A stretch of 64,000 bases of DNA, taken from contig JAEPOK010000001.1 of assembly GCA_017642935.1 (NCBI GenBank), positions 1,240,001 through 1,304,000 on the forward strand, in the 5' to 3' direction. Source of the stretch: Hyphomicrobiales bacterium (GTDB taxonomy: Bacteria; Pseudomonadota; Alphaproteobacteria; Rhizobiales; MH13). Made by a program: the position numbers and the translations under genes. Positions 36,113 to 45,264 of this stretch are shown here, piece by piece. A model generated the notes under the pieces. That model searched no databases and was not told where the DNA came from. It saw nothing but the letters and a program-made list of their open reading frames with translations. Position 1 is the first letter of the stretch. Every line of letters starts with the position of its first letter.

Positions 36113-37606
36113 ATGTCCGACCTATCCGTTTCTGAATTTTCGCCGTTTCCAACCTATGACACCAGCTACGCCCGGTTGCCGAGCGCGTTTTATGCGCCGG
36201 TGCAGCCCTATGGTGCCTCAGCGCCTCAACTGCTGAAGCTCAATGCAGCGCTTGCAGAGGTTTTGGGGTTCAGTGTCGATGCACTGGACGATGACACGGC
36301 AGCAAACATGTTTGCCGGGAACAAAATTGCCGAGGGATCCCAGCCGCTCGCTATGGCGTATGCCGGCCACCAATTTGGCGGCTTCAACCCAGGCCTTGGC
36401 GACGGGCGCGCGCTGCTTCTTGGCGAGGTGATCGGAACGGACGGCCAGCGTTATGATGTGCAGCTTAAAGGTTCCGGCCAAACACCCTTCTCGCGCCAAG
36501 GCGATGGACGAGCAGCGCTTGGACCGGTGCTGCGCGAGTACGTCATGAGCGAAGCCATGGCCGCGCTTGGTATCCCGACTACGCGCGCACTGGCGGCCAT
36601 TACCACCGGAGATCCTGTGCTGCGTGAGCGCGTCCTTCCCGGCGCAATGGTGACACGCGTGGCATCCAGCCATTTGCGGGTTGGAACCTTTGAGTATGCC
36701 GCCTTTCGTGGCGACACCGAGCTTTTAAGTGCCTTGGTCGATTACGCCCTAGACCGGCATGGACACGAGGATGACGTTGACGGTCCCCCTGCCCTTCAGC
36801 TTTTGCACGCGGTGATCGATCGCCAAGCCAAGCTGATCGCCCGCTGGATGGGCGTCGGGTTCATCCATGGGGTCATGAACACCGACAATTGTACGATTTC
36901 CGGCGAGACCATCGATTATGGCCCATGCGCCTTCATGGATGGCTACAACCCGGCGCAGGTTTATAGCTCGATTGATCATCAGGGGCGTTACGCGTTCGCC
37001 AACCAGCCGCCAATCGCCCATTGGAACATGGCGGTCCTTGCCCAAGCGCTTTTGCCGTTGATCGATGCGGAGGAAGAGCAGGCAGTGAAAGCCGCTCAAG
37101 AGGCTGTCGATCAATTCCCTGTGCGGTTTCAAGACGCCTACCAGGGCGTGATGCGCCGAAAGCTTGGCCTGAAAGAAACTGAAGATGAGGATGGAGCGCT
37201 GATCCGCGATCTGTTGCAGCTCATGGCTGATGCGGAAGCCGATTTCACCGGTACGTTCCGGGCCCTTAGCGAGGCTGAAGCAGACGCTGCTGGCTTTCTC
37301 ACCCACCTTGGCAGCGCAGGCGACCCATGGCTTGCCCGTTGGCGCGAGCGATTGGGACGTGAGGCAGGCAGTACCGAGGCGCGTCGATCGATTATGCGCG
37401 CGGCCAATCCAGCCATCATCCCACGCAATCACCGCGTCGAGGCGATGATCGAAGCCGGTCTATCTGGCGACTTTGCGCCTTTCCACGCGATGGTCGAAGC
37501 CTCGGCACAGCCTTATGAGGACGCGCCGCTTGACGGAGAAGGTGCGGCACTGACACGTCCGCCCAAGCCAGAAGAGGTCGTGCACGCAACGTTCTGTGGG
37601 ACATAG
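36113..37606 (+). CDS. selO: Protein adenylyltransferase SelO (YdiU/UPF0061)
   Basis: Pseudokinase-fold enzyme that transfers AMP from ATP to Ser/Thr/Tyr of target proteins and takes part in oxidative-stress and glutathionylation control in E. coli. Diagnostic blocks: FGGFNPGLGDGRALLLGE near residue 90, KGSGQTPFSRQGDGRAALGP near residue 122, the metal-binding MNTDNCTISGETIDYGPCAF near residue 258, and the redox C-terminus HATFCGT, in which the Cys occupies the place of selenocysteine in animals. 497 residues. ATG 36113 preferred; GTG 36101 is possible. Followed after 91 bp by a membrane pseudokinase gene on the same strand. Confidence 0.95.
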   Translation: MSDLSVSEFSPFPTYDTSYARLPSAFYAPVQPYGASAPQLLKLNAALAEVLGFSVDALDDDTAANMFAGNKIAEGSQPLAMAYAGHQFGGFNPGLGDGRALLLGEVIGTDGQRYDVQLKGSGQTPFSRQGDGRAALGPVLREYVMSEAMAALGIPTTRALAAITTGDPVLRERVLPGAMVTRVASSHLRVGTFEYAAFRGDTELLSALVDYALDRHGHEDDVDGPPALQLLHAVIDRQAKLIARWMGVGFIHGVMNTDNCTISGETIDYGPCAFMDGYNPAQVYSSIDHQGRYAFANQPPIAHWNMAVLAQALLPLIDAEEEQAVKAAQEAVDQFPVRFQDAYQGVMRRKLGLKETEDEDGALIRDLLQLMADAEADFTGTFRALSEAEADAAGFLTHLGSAGDPWLARWRERLGREAGSTEARRSIMRAANPAIIPRNHRVEAMIEAGLSGDFAPFHAMVEASAQPYEDAPLDGEGAALTRPPKPEEVVHATFCGT

Positions 37607-37697
37607 CGGGCGCGATAAGGGCCTTGAAACCTTTCAGATGATTGATCACACCTCATGATTGAAGCGCCCGCACCAGGACCGATGGCCGGAGACAAGC

Positions 37698-39131
37698 ATG
37701 AGCGATGAAACACCCACCGGCTTTGTGATCGGCGACCGCAGCCAAGGCTACGAAGTGACCGGGACCAGCGCCATTTCCGGGATGGATGCTGCCTATACCG
37801 GCAAGGACACGCGCGACCGCGATGCGACCGTGACACTCACTCGGCTTTCAGACGACCAGGATCAATCGGCGCTGTTCGACCTGGCGCGCACCTTTGAGCA
37901 ACTTAATCACCAGGCCTTGGTCGGTCCACGAACGGTGGTGCGTTTTGGCGCCGGGTCGGCGGTGGTTGTCGGTAAGGAACAGGGTGCTCCCCTTGATGGC
38001 GAAACGTTGGCCGTCTGGCTGGAACGGCGAGCTCCCTTGTCAGTTGGTCAGACCGCTGCGCTGTTTTTGCCCGTGATCGACGCGTTGGGTGATTTGCACG
38101 CGCGTGGCTTGGCCCATGGCCGCGTATCCGCCCATCAAGCGCTGATCGACAGGACCGGTAGCGCCCGATTGCTCGGCCCCTGGCTTGCCTATGGCGGCGA
38201 GGCATTGGAGCAATTCAAACGGACGCAGGCACCGGAACTGATATCTGGTGGTTCGCCCGGACCGGTGAGCGATATCTATTCGGTGTGCGCACTGTTGCGT
38301 TGGGCCTTGACCGGCACGCCACCGCCCTCGGCCGATGATCGCCTGGCGTCCAAAGCCCAGCGCGATGATGATCCGCTGACCCCGATAGGCGACACCCTGC
38401 CTGATCTCGACGGGGAACTGGAACGTGCGTTGGAAACCGGTCTTCGTCTGCATCCGGCGACGCGTCCACAGTCGATGGCAGCTCTAAAGTCAGTTTTGGA
38501 ACCACATCTTGATGCGACGGAGGAAGACGCTTCACCTCCGCCATTGCCGTCGAGCCCTTGGTCCCAGAAGACTGTGCCCCCTATGACCGGAACGAGCGCA
38601 TCACCGCCGCCGCTACCAGCTTCTCAGGCAAAGACAGAGTCACGGCCAAAGCCCGGTGGCGTTCCGCCGATACCGAAATCCAGCCGAACCAGCACCATCG
38701 GTGAAGCGCCTCCGCCAATCCCAGGCCAAACAGGCGGAAAACCGAAACGTCGGATTGGCATGGGAACGATACTAAGCTTCATCATTGCACTTGCCATTGC
38801 CTGGTTTGTTGCCACGGGCGGGATGTTTGGTGGCGAGGAAAGCCAAAACGTTGATGTCGATGCGCCGCGTGATACCAACCGTCCAACGACGCAGGTTCAG
38901 GTCGATACCGAACCGCGCAAAGGGCCGCAGGCCGAGGATCAAACCGCCGACCGTGACGAGGTGACCGACACGAGCGCGATGGGCGTTCGCGAGCAACTCT
39001 GCAACAGCCGCTTTACCTACGAAACGGCGCGCGATGCGGGCACCAACGCCTTGCGCGCCTACCTTCAACAATGCGATGGAATCGATAGTGATTTTGTCGA
39101 CGCCGCGCGCGATACGCTCGGCCTGAATTGA
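37698..39131 (+). CDS. Membrane-anchored Hanks-type pseudokinase
   Basis: Three parts. Residues 1-270 follow a Ser/Thr kinase fold: YEVTGTSAISGMDAAYTG at the place of the Gly loop, then the C-lobe marks APE (178-180), SDIYS (Asp192) and R256-P257. Catalytic residues are missing: the beta-3 Lys position is VTLTRL, HRD is HGR (140-142) and DFG is LGP (159-161). Residues 270-350 form a Pro-rich linker with four PPxP-like blocks; one membrane helix follows (about 355-372, GTILSFIIALAIAWFVA), then an acidic periplasmic tail with two cysteines (435, 459). ATG 37698 has GGAG seven bases upstream. No named family recognised. Function could be scaffolding or ligand sensing. Confidence 0.75.
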   Translation: MSDETPTGFVIGDRSQGYEVTGTSAISGMDAAYTGKDTRDRDATVTLTRLSDDQDQSALFDLARTFEQLNHQALVGPRTVVRFGAGSAVVVGKEQGAPLDGETLAVWLERRAPLSVGQTAALFLPVIDALGDLHARGLAHGRVSAHQALIDRTGSARLLGPWLAYGGEALEQFKRTQAPELISGGSPGPVSDIYSVCALLRWALTGTPPPSADDRLASKAQRDDDPLTPIGDTLPDLDGELERALETGLRLHPATRPQSMAALKSVLEPHLDATEEDASPPPLPSSPWSQKTVPPMTGTSASPPPLPASQAKTESRPKPGGVPPIPKSSRTSTIGEAPPPIPGQTGGKPKRRIGMGTILSFIIALAIAWFVATGGMFGGEESQNVDVDAPRDTNRPTTQVQVDTEPRKGPQAEDQTADRDEVTDTSAMGVREQLCNSRFTYETARDAGTNALRAYLQQCDGIDSDFVDAARDTLGLN

Positions 39132-39146
39132 GTGAAGGACGCATTC

Positions 39147-40016
39147 ATGATCGCCGCAGATGATCCCCGCATTGCCTATGTGAACGGCGATTTCGTGCCC
39201 TTGGCGGAGGCAAAGATCTCCGTTCTCGACCGGGGGTTTCTGTTCGCGGACGGCGTTTATGAGGTGACAGCGGTGATCGGCGGCAAATTGGTCGATCATC
39301 CCGGGCATCTGGCACGGCTGGAACGCTCGCTGGGCGAAATTGAGATGGATCATCCGGTACCGCTCAACACACTGACCGATCTGGAACTGGAGTTGGCACG
39401 GCGCAACAATTTGGATGAAGGCGGCATCTATTTGCAGGTGACCCGCGGCGCTGCGGAGCGCGATTTTGCTTATCCAAAGGACACCGTCCCGACACTGGTC
39501 ATGTTCACCCAATCGAAGAAGCTCGTCGATGACCCGCGCGCCGAGACCGGTATTGAGGTGATCACGACGCCCGACCTGCGCTGGAAGCGCCGCGATATCA
39601 AATCGGTGGCCATGATCGCGCAAACCATTGCCAAACAGGAGGCCGCCAAGGTCGGCGCCTCTGAGGCGATCATGGTCGAAGACGGAGTGGTAACGGAAGG
39701 CTCATCGTCCACGGTTTGGCTGGTGAAAGACGGCAAGTTGATCACCCGGCAGCTATCCAATTCGGTTCTGCCAGGAATCACCCGCAAATCGGTTCTTGCA
39801 CTCTGCAAGGAGCAGGGCTTTGAAGTTGAGGAGCGGACCTACACCGTCGAGGAGCTTCATCAAGCAGACGAAGTGTTCCTGACCGCCGCGACGAGCCTTG
39901 TCGTGCCGATTGTCAAAGTGGACGACCGGGTGATGTCGAACGGTGCGCCAGGCGCCACATCGGTCCGACTGCGTGAACTCTATCTCGATATGGCGCGCAA
40001 AACAGCCGTTGGCTAA
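39147..40016 (+). CDS. D-amino-acid aminotransferase (class IV, DAT-like)
   Basis: PLP enzyme of fold type IV, probably D-alanine aminotransferase (D-alanine + 2-oxoglutarate). Markers: YVNGDFVPLAEAKISVLDRG (residues ~11-30) and FLFADGVYEVTAVIGGKL, YLQVTRGAAERDFAYP near residue 96, the PLP Lys in KRRDIKSVAMIAQTIAKQEA near residue 152, and EAIMVEDGVVTEGSSSTVW near residue 175. 289 residues. ATG 39147 has AAGGA eight bases upstream; a GTG at 39132, abutting the upstream stop, is the alternative. Close spacing to the pseudokinase gene implies cotranscription. A branched-chain aminotransferase is unlikely from the motifs. Confidence 0.88.
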   Translation: MIAADDPRIAYVNGDFVPLAEAKISVLDRGFLFADGVYEVTAVIGGKLVDHPGHLARLERSLGEIEMDHPVPLNTLTDLELELARRNNLDEGGIYLQVTRGAAERDFAYPKDTVPTLVMFTQSKKLVDDPRAETGIEVITTPDLRWKRRDIKSVAMIAQTIAKQEAAKVGASEAIMVEDGVVTEGSSSTVWLVKDGKLITRQLSNSVLPGITRKSVLALCKEQGFEVEERTYTVEELHQADEVFLTAATSLVVPIVKVDDRVMSNGAPGATSVRLRELYLDMARKTAVG

Positions 40017-40017
40017 A

Positions 40018-40041
40018 CGCCAAAACTGGCTTATTTTGGCG
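40018..40041. repeat. 8-bp inverted repeat after the aminotransferase gene
   Basis: CGCCAAAA / TTTTGGCG with an 8-base loop begins 2 bp past the stop codon of the D-amino-acid aminotransferase gene. No T-run follows, but the right arm itself starts TTTT. Could be a weak terminator or an RNA-processing hairpin separating this gene from the DUF4864 gene. Confidence 0.4.
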
Positions 40042-40134
40042 AGAATTGCGGCAGGCCTTGCCCAAATTCTCCCCTTGGTTGGTCCAATCATTGCCCTACC
40101 CTCGTACCTATCGAGAGATATGGAGGGTTTCGTT

Positions 40135-40674
40135 ATGTCGTCATCGACCAATCGTGTATCGAACCAGCATTCCCGAAAAGCCGTCGCCCTGGCTGCGTCG
40201 ATGCGCGAGCAGGCCCTACGGACCCAGCGTCTGATCCTGATTGGCCTGGCGGCCTTTGCAGCCTGCGCCTTCGTGATGGCCAGCGTCGTGCAGGCTGACG
40301 AGTCGGAGCCGGTTGAGGTTCCTTCGGCCACCGTCGAGCAGATGCAGGCCATCATTTCTGCGCAGATCGACGCGTTTCTGGCTGAAGATGCAGACGCGGC
40401 CTATGCCTACGCCGCCGAACCGATCAAAATGCGCTTCCCGACCGCTTCGATGTTCGTGCGCATGGTGGAGCGCGGCTATCCAGCCGTCTACGCCCCGCAA
40501 AGCTTTTCCTTTGCTGCTGCGGCTTTGACACCTAGCGGCCCGGCACAACAGGTGGAATTTGTCGGCGAGGACGGTCAGGTCTGGCGGGGGCTCTACACCT
40601 TCGCTAAAGAAGACGATGGTCAATTGTTAATTTCGGGCGTGTTTCTTCGCCGCCAGAACGAGCGGCAGATTTAA
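40135..40674 (+). CDS. DUF4864 domain-containing protein
   Basis: Exported or membrane-anchored protein of unknown function. The N-terminal region has a hydrophobic segment near residues 30-52 (LILIGLAAFAACAFVMASVV) followed by the DUF4864 domain (about residues 65-175): VEQMQAIISAQIDAFLAEDA, DAAYAYAAEPIKMRFPTASM, FVRMVERGYPAVYAPQSFSF, QVWRGLYTFAKEDDGQLLIS. The pattern resembles a small NTF2/SnoaL-like fold. ATG 40135 has GGAGGG eight bases upstream, so the ATG at 40120 is rejected. 179 residues. Follows the aminotransferase gene by 118 bp and converges on tgt. Confidence 0.85.
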   Translation: MSSSTNRVSNQHSRKAVALAASMREQALRTQRLILIGLAAFAACAFVMASVVQADESEPVEVPSATVEQMQAIISAQIDAFLAEDADAAYAYAAEPIKMRFPTASMFVRMVERGYPAVYAPQSFSFAAAALTPSGPAQQVEFVGEDGQVWRGLYTFAKEDDGQLLISGVFLRRQNERQI

Positions 40675-40686
40675 CAGGCGTCTTCC

Positions 40687-41829
40687 TCAGAGCTCAGGCA
40701 AATCTCCGCGCTCCCAGCCTTCTGAGCAAGCGGCGAGATAATCGGCATAAGATCCTGCCTCAATGGCATAGCGCGCACCGCGCATTAGGTCCTGATAATA
40801 GGCGATGTTGTTCCAGGTCAGCAGCATGCCGCCGAGCGACTCGCCGGTTTTGACCAAATGGTGCAAATAGGCGCGTGAATAGTCCCTTGCCGCCGGGCAT
40901 TCGCTTTCCTCATCCAGCGGTCTTGGATCGTCGGCGTGACGAGCATTCTTTAGATTGATCTTGCCGAAACGTGTGTAGGCGGTAGCGTGGCGCCCGGCGC
41001 GGGTCGGCATAACGCAGTCGAACATGTCGATCCCCCGGGCGACCGCCTTCACCAAATCGTCAGGCGTCCCAACGCCCATAAGATAGCGCGGCTTGTCCTC
41101 CGGCAGCGCCGGGCAGGTCTCATCAAGTACCGCGAGCATCTCCTCTTGCGGTTCGCCGACGGCCAACCCGCCGACCGAATAGCCCCAAAACCCGATGTCG
41201 GTCAGCAGCTTAGCCGATTGCAGACGCAATTCGATATCGGTGCCGCCCTGCACGATGCCGTAGAGCCCCTGACCCTTGCCGGGCCCGCCCAACGCCTCAA
41301 ACTTAGCTTTGGACCTCTCGGCCCATCGCGCAGAGAGCTCCATCGCCCGGATCACTTCAGACCGTTCTGCCGGCAGTTTCAGGCATTCGTCCAGCTGCAT
41401 TTGGATGTCGGAGCCGAGCAGCGATTGGATCTCCATAGACCGCTCAGGCGAAAGATCATGCTTGGCGCCATCAATGTGCGACTTGAACGTCACCCCCTCT
41501 TCGGTGAGCTTGCGTAGGGCACCAAGGGACATGATCTGGAAGCCGCCGGAGTCTGTGAGGATCGTGTGGGGCCAACGCATGAAGGTGTGCAATCCACCAA
41601 GGCGTGCGACGCGCTCAGCGGTCGGCCGCAGCATCAGGTGGTAAACGTTGCCGAGGACGACATCGGAGCCAGTGTCACGGACCTGATCGGTGTACATAGC
41701 CTTTACCGTACCCGCGGTGCCGACCGGCATGAAGGCAGGCGTTTGCACCAGACCATGCGGTGTCGTGATTTGCCCTCGACGGGCTTTGCCGTCGGTGTGA
41801 GACAGCTTGAAGGCAAAGGACCCGCTCAT
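40687..41829 (-). CDS. tgt: tRNA-guanine transglycosylase Tgt
   Basis: Exchanges guanine-34 for preQ1 in tRNAs with GUN anticodons, a step of queuosine synthesis. Catalytic Asp stretch [13 protein letters not shown] near residue 95, nucleophile region [20 protein letters not shown] near residue 265, and zinc site: three Cys in [18 protein letters not shown] region plus DCVMPTR. 380 residues. The true ATG is 41829; the open frame runs 39 codons further into queA without family sequence. The start overlaps the queA stop by 4 bp (ATGA), so the two are translationally coupled. Confidence 0.97.
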   Translation of the reverse strand: MSGSFAFKLSHTDGKARRGQITTPHGLVQTPAFMPVGTAGTVKAMYTDQVRDTGSDVVLGNVYHLMLRPTAERVARLGGLHTFMRWPHTILTDSGGFQIMSLGALRKLTEEGVTFKSHIDGAKHDLSPERSMEIQSLLGSDIQMQLDECLKLPAERSEVIRAMELSARWAERSKAKFEALGGPGKGQGLYGIVQGGTDIELRLQSAKLLTDIGFWGYSVGGLAVGEPQEEMLAVLDETCPALPEDKPRYLMGVGTPDDLVKAVARGIDMFDCVMPTRAGRHATAYTRFGKINLKNARHADDPRPLDEESECPAARDYSRAYLHHLVKTGESLGGMLLTWNNIAYYQDLMRGARYAIEAGSYADYLAACSEGWERGDLPEL

Positions 41830-42914
41830 GCTTGGGCATCCTGATGGTCGGCCTTCCAAAGCAGCGAGCCATCGCCATAAGAATAAAAGCGATATCCTGT
41901 GTCGATGGCATGCGTGTAGGCGGCCTTCATATGGTCTAATCCACAAAGCGCCGAGACGAGCATGAAAAGCGTCGACCGTGGCAGGTGAAAGTTCGTCATC
42001 AGGGCATCGATCGCTTTGAACCGGTAGCCAGGCGTGATGAAGATGTCTGTCTCGCCTTGAAAAGGGTTGAGGGTTCGGTCGTCGGACGCCGCGCTTTCCA
42101 ATATCCGCAAACTGGTCGTGCCGACCGCGATGATGCGCCCGCCTGCCGCGCGCGCCTTATTGATGGCTTCGGCGACATCCGGCGTGATCTCGCCCCACTC
42201 GGCGTGCATGGTGTGACTATCGGTATCGTCGGCTTTGACCGGCAGGAACGTTCCCATGCCGACATGCAGCGTCACGAATGCGCGAGCGATGCCAGCCTGG
42301 TCAAGTTCCTTGAAAAGCCTATCGGTGAAATGGAGCCCAGCCGTTGGTGCAGCGACCGAGCCTTCGGTTTCCGCATAGACCGTCTGGTAGTCGTCCTTGT
42401 CAGCTTCCAGGTACCCACGTTTGGCCGCTATGTAAGGCGGAAGCGGCGGCATGCCGATTGCATTCAACCCATTGGCAAAAGACTGAGCATCGCCATCAAA
42501 AGTGAGCGCGATCAGCCCATCCTCTCCCTTGGAATCAACGGTGCAGGAAAGCTGTGGCGGCCCATCGGCTGGAAAGTCCAATCGATCACCCGGTTTTAGG
42601 CGTTTGCCGGGCCGGGCCATCGCTTTCCAGCGCAACTGATCGTCATCCTGGGCCTCAACCAGCGTGACCGAGACCGGCAGCACCTCAGCCCCTGGGCGCG
42701 TTCGCTTGCCGGCAAGCTGGGCCGGGATCACACGGGTCCGGTTGAGGACCAAAAGGTCGCCCGAGCGAAGGAGACTCGGCAAGTCGCGAACGATGTGATC
42801 GCTAAGCCCGCCATCGGCGCCGACCTGCAATAGGCGTGCGCTATCGCGCGGATCGGCTGGATGCAGCGCGATCCGTTCGTCAGGAAGCTCAAAGTCGAAA
42901 GCGTCAACCCGCAT
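41826..42914 (-). CDS. queA: S-adenosylmethionine:tRNA ribosyltransferase-isomerase QueA
   Basis: Transfers and isomerises the ribose of SAM onto preQ1-modified tRNA to give epoxyqueuosine. Family blocks in order: [20 protein letters not shown] (residues ~6-25), [37 protein letters not shown] near residue 190, [20 protein letters not shown] near residue 220, and [20 protein letters not shown] near residue 310. 362 residues, standard. Cotranscribed with tgt and probably with the cyclophilin gene 17 bp upstream. Confidence 0.97.
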   Translation of the reverse strand: MRVDAFDFELPDERIALHPADPRDSARLLQVGADGGLSDHIVRDLPSLLRSGDLLVLNRTRVIPAQLAGKRTRPGAEVLPVSVTLVEAQDDDQLRWKAMARPGKRLKPGDRLDFPADGPPQLSCTVDSKGEDGLIALTFDGDAQSFANGLNAIGMPPLPPYIAAKRGYLEADKDDYQTVYAETEGSVAAPTAGLHFTDRLFKELDQAGIARAFVTLHVGMGTFLPVKADDTDSHTMHAEWGEITPDVAEAINKARAAGGRIIAVGTTSLRILESAASDDRTLNPFQGETDIFITPGYRFKAIDALMTNFHLPRSTLFMLVSALCGLDHMKAAYTHAIDTGYRFYSYGDGSLLWKADHQDAQA

Positions 42915-42931
42915 GCGGGTCCTGTTGCGGT

Positions 42932-43384
42932 TTAGACCAGTTTGGCGGTGTTGATCTGGTCGGGATTACGGACCGGCTCACCGCGGGCGAACTGATCAAC
43001 ATTCTCCATGCCTTCAATGACTTCACCCCAAACGGTGTACTGGCCATCGAGAAAGCTGGCATCGCCAAAGCAGATAAAGAACTGCGAGTTTGCGCTGTCC
43101 GGATTGGCCGAACGCGCCATGGAGCAGACGCCGCGCACATGCGGCTCACTGGAAAATTCTTGTTTCAGGTCCGGAAGTTTTGAGCCACCCATACCCGTAC
43201 CAGTCGGGTCGCCGCCCTGCGCCATGAAGCCGTCGATCACGCGGTGAAAAACCACGCCATCGTAAAACCCTTCGCTGACCAGCGTCTTGATGCGCTCGAC
43301 ATGGTTGGGCGCCAGATCGGGACGCAGTTTGATTTTGACCTCACCTTTGGAGGTGTCGAGCAGAATTGTGTCGGAATCGGCCAT
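42932..43384 (-). CDS. Peptidyl-prolyl cis-trans isomerase, cyclophilin type (cytoplasmic)
   Basis: Cyclophilin-type proline isomerase of 150 residues with no signal peptide. Active-site blocks: [20 protein letters not shown] (residues ~40-60, with the catalytic Arg in FHRVI), [17 protein letters not shown], and [20 protein letters not shown] near residue 98. ATG 43384. The next gene upstream encodes an exported paralogue with nearly the same core, indicating a local duplication with one copy targeted to the cytosol and one to the periplasm. Confidence 0.95.
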   Translation of the reverse strand: MADSDTILLDTSKGEVKIKLRPDLAPNHVERIKTLVSEGFYDGVVFHRVIDGFMAQGGDPTGTGMGGSKLPDLKQEFSSEPHVRGVCSMARSANPDSANSQFFICFGDASFLDGQYTVWGEVIEGMENVDQFARGEPVRNPDQINTAKLV

Positions 43385-43416
43385 GCATCAGGCCCTTTCA
43401 TCGTTGGAATGATCGA

Positions 43417-44028
43417 TCAACCGTTGAGGTCGGACAGAAGGCGTGCGCGGATCATGGCATCTGGGTCGGTTACCATGCCGTTGCGGCGGGTATCACCCTT
43501 TTTGATGCTATCGACAGCATCCATGCCGGCCACCACGCGGCCAAACACGGTGTACTGACCGTTGAGGCTGGGCGCAGGGCCAAACATGATGAAGAACTGC
43601 GAGTTGGCACTGTTCGGGTCGTTGGTGCGGGCCATGCCGACAATACCGCGCTCATAGGCGATGTCGGAGAACTCAGCTGCTAGATCAGGATAGTCCGATC
43701 CGCCGGTTCCGGTGCCGGTTGGATCACCGGTTTGCGCCATGAAGCCGTCGATCACGCGGTGAAACACCACGCCATCATAAAACCCTTCACGCGCCAATTG
43801 CTTGATGCGATCAACATGTTGCGGCGCTACGCCCGGTAGCAACTCGACATAGATCGGGCCACCGGAAACTTCGATGACCAGCACATTCTGTGGGTCAAGA
43901 TCAGCGACAGCAGCTGGAACACCGTCACTTTGCGCCACCACGGCATTGGGTATGGCAACAACCATCATGGCAAGTACTGCCAAGCCGGCAACAAGGACGG
44001 TTCGGCGGGACGCAAAGGAAGGGATCAT
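43417..44028 (-). CDS. Peptidyl-prolyl cis-trans isomerase, cyclophilin type (exported)
   Basis: Periplasmic cyclophilin. The ATG at 44028 gives a signal peptide (TVLVAGLAVLAMMVVAIPNA, cleavage near VVA-QSDG); the open frame continues 63 codons upstream into coaD territory with no conserved sequence. Core blocks: [20 protein letters not shown] with the catalytic Arg, [40 protein letters not shown]. 203 residues. Sits between coaD (49 bp upstream) and its cytosolic paralogue, in an order common in alphaproteobacteria. Confidence 0.94.
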   Translation of the reverse strand: MIPSFASRRTVLVAGLAVLAMMVVAIPNAVVAQSDGVPAAVADLDPQNVLVIEVSGGPIYVELLPGVAPQHVDRIKQLAREGFYDGVVFHRVIDGFMAQTGDPTGTGTGGSDYPDLAAEFSDIAYERGIVGMARTNDPNSANSQFFIMFGPAPSLNGQYTVFGRVVAGMDAVDSIKKGDTRRNGMVTDPDAMIRARLLSDLNG

Positions 44029-44077
44029 CAATTCTCTCACACTCAAAAAACGGGAAGACCGTGACGCGCTGGATCGG

Positions 44078-44563
44078 CTAAAGCGCTTCAGCAAGGGCGG
44101 CGCGCACGGGTTCTGGCACAAAGGGGCTGATATCGCCACCCATTCCGGCGATCTGTCGCACGAGCGTGGCCGTAACATGGCGGTTGGCAGGGCGCGCTGG
44201 CACAAAGACCGTCTCAAGCGCTGGCGCCATGGTCGCGTTCATACCGGCCATCTGCATCTCATAGTCAAAATCTGCTCCATCGCGCAGTCCGCGTAGCACC
44301 ACTGACGCGCCATAGTCGCGCGCGACATCGATGAGCAGACCTGAAAAAGCCATCGTGTGAACCCGGCCCTCGCCACCAAGATCGGCGGCGATGGCAGCAA
44401 TCAGGTCTTGGCGCTTTTCAAGGGACAACAGCGGCTTTTTGCTCGGATTTTGACCGATAGCGACAAGCACCTCGTCCGCCAAGGCGAGGCCAGCGCGGAT
44501 CACGTCCACATGGCCATTGGTGATTGGATCGAAGGATCCAGGGAATAGGGCGATCCGCTTCAT
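44078..44563 (-). CDS. coaD: Phosphopantetheine adenylyltransferase CoaD
   Basis: Penultimate step of coenzyme A synthesis: adds AMP from ATP to 4'-phosphopantetheine. Nucleotidyltransferase signature [20 protein letters not shown] right at the N-terminus (H-x-G-H variant T-N-G-H), ISNxT-type motif represented by [20 protein letters not shown] near residue 90, then [20 protein letters not shown]. 161 residues from ATG 44563; 25 upstream in-frame codons have no family sequence. First gene of the coaD, cyclophilin, cyclophilin, queA, tgt group. Confidence 0.97.
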   Translation of the reverse strand: MKRIALFPGSFDPITNGHVDVIRAGLALADEVLVAIGQNPSKKPLLSLEKRQDLIAAIAADLGGEGRVHTMAFSGLLIDVARDYGASVVLRGLRDGADFDYEMQMAGMNATMAPALETVFVPARPANRHVTATLVRQIAGMGGDISPFVPEPVRAALAEAL

Positions 44564-44659
44564 GATGCCTCGCGCGCTTGCAGGCGTCCGTCCTACCAAG
44601 CGCCCGGCAACCTGCGCAAGCGCGGCGGAAATCGACACAAAAATCGCCGAAACGGCAAT

Positions 44660-44675
44660 TCGTGACTCCCGTCAC
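44660..44675. promoter_or_regulatory. Candidate CRP/FNR-type operator
   Basis: CGTGA-CTCCCG-TCACA matches the TGTGA-N6-TCACA pattern at 9 of 10 fixed positions. It lies in the 217-bp gap between divergent coaD and the small secreted-protein gene, about 105 bp before the latter. A single pattern match; the regulator present in this organism is unknown. Confidence 0.25.
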
Positions 44676-44780
44676 AGGAAGAGATGACTGGCTGGTTCAG
44701 AGTGGGTTCATCGAAGTTCTGTTGGAACTGAACAAAGACAAGAAACGTTAACAACTCACAAGAAGACACGGAGCAGACCC

Positions 44781-45113
44781 ATGATCACCCTGACTAAGAC
44801 ACTGACCATGACTTCCATCGCCGTGCTCGTCGCCGTTTTGATGGGCATGTGGCTCGCCACGACCTCACCGGCCAACTCCAGCGCCGAGCAGGCCGCACCA
44901 TCGGTTAGCGTTGATGTGCGCCTTGGCGCTGCAGAACTCGATCTTTGCTCAGGCCAAGCCTGGCCGCATTTCTCCAATGGCTGCGCTGCCTGGATCGCTG
45001 CATCCAGCAACAATGACGGCATCGACCGCACCATCTCGATGACGATGCATGATGCCGACCACGGCTTCACTGTCGCCACCAAAGCCCAGCCAGTTGAAGT
45101 GGCCGCGCGCTAA
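44781..45113 (+). CDS. Small exported protein, function unknown
   Basis: 110 residues. N-terminal hydrophobic segment (MTSIAVLVAVLMGMWLATT, residues ~10-28) that is either a signal peptide or an anchor. The mature part contains a two-cysteine motif LCSGQAWPHFSNGCAAWIA near residues 55-73, seen in small alphaproteobacterial exported proteins of unknown function; the two Cys could form a disulfide. ATG 44781 has GGAG eight bases upstream. Single gene followed by a terminator hairpin. Confidence 0.75.
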   Translation: MITLTKTLTMTSIAVLVAVLMGMWLATTSPANSSAEQAAPSVSVDVRLGAAELDLCSGQAWPHFSNGCAAWIAASSNNDGIDRTISMTMHDADHGFTVATKAQPVEVAAR

Positions 45114-45187
45114 GACCAACGCCTGAATGGCACCGACAACAAAAAGACTGCACTTGCCAAACTGAATCAAGTTGACCTCCCAACGCC

Positions 45188-45220
45188 ACCGCCTCTCTTG
45201 TCAGAAGGAGAGGCGGTTTT
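45188..45220 (+). terminator. Rho-independent terminator
   Basis: Stem ACCGCCTCTC / GAGAGGCGGT with a 10-base loop followed by TTTTTATT. It ends the small exported-protein gene, about 75 bp after its stop, and precedes convergent gyrA. Confidence 0.88.
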
Positions 45221-45264
45221 TATTGCGTGACCAGGGGCTTAGAGGCGTTGTCTCAAACCTTGAA

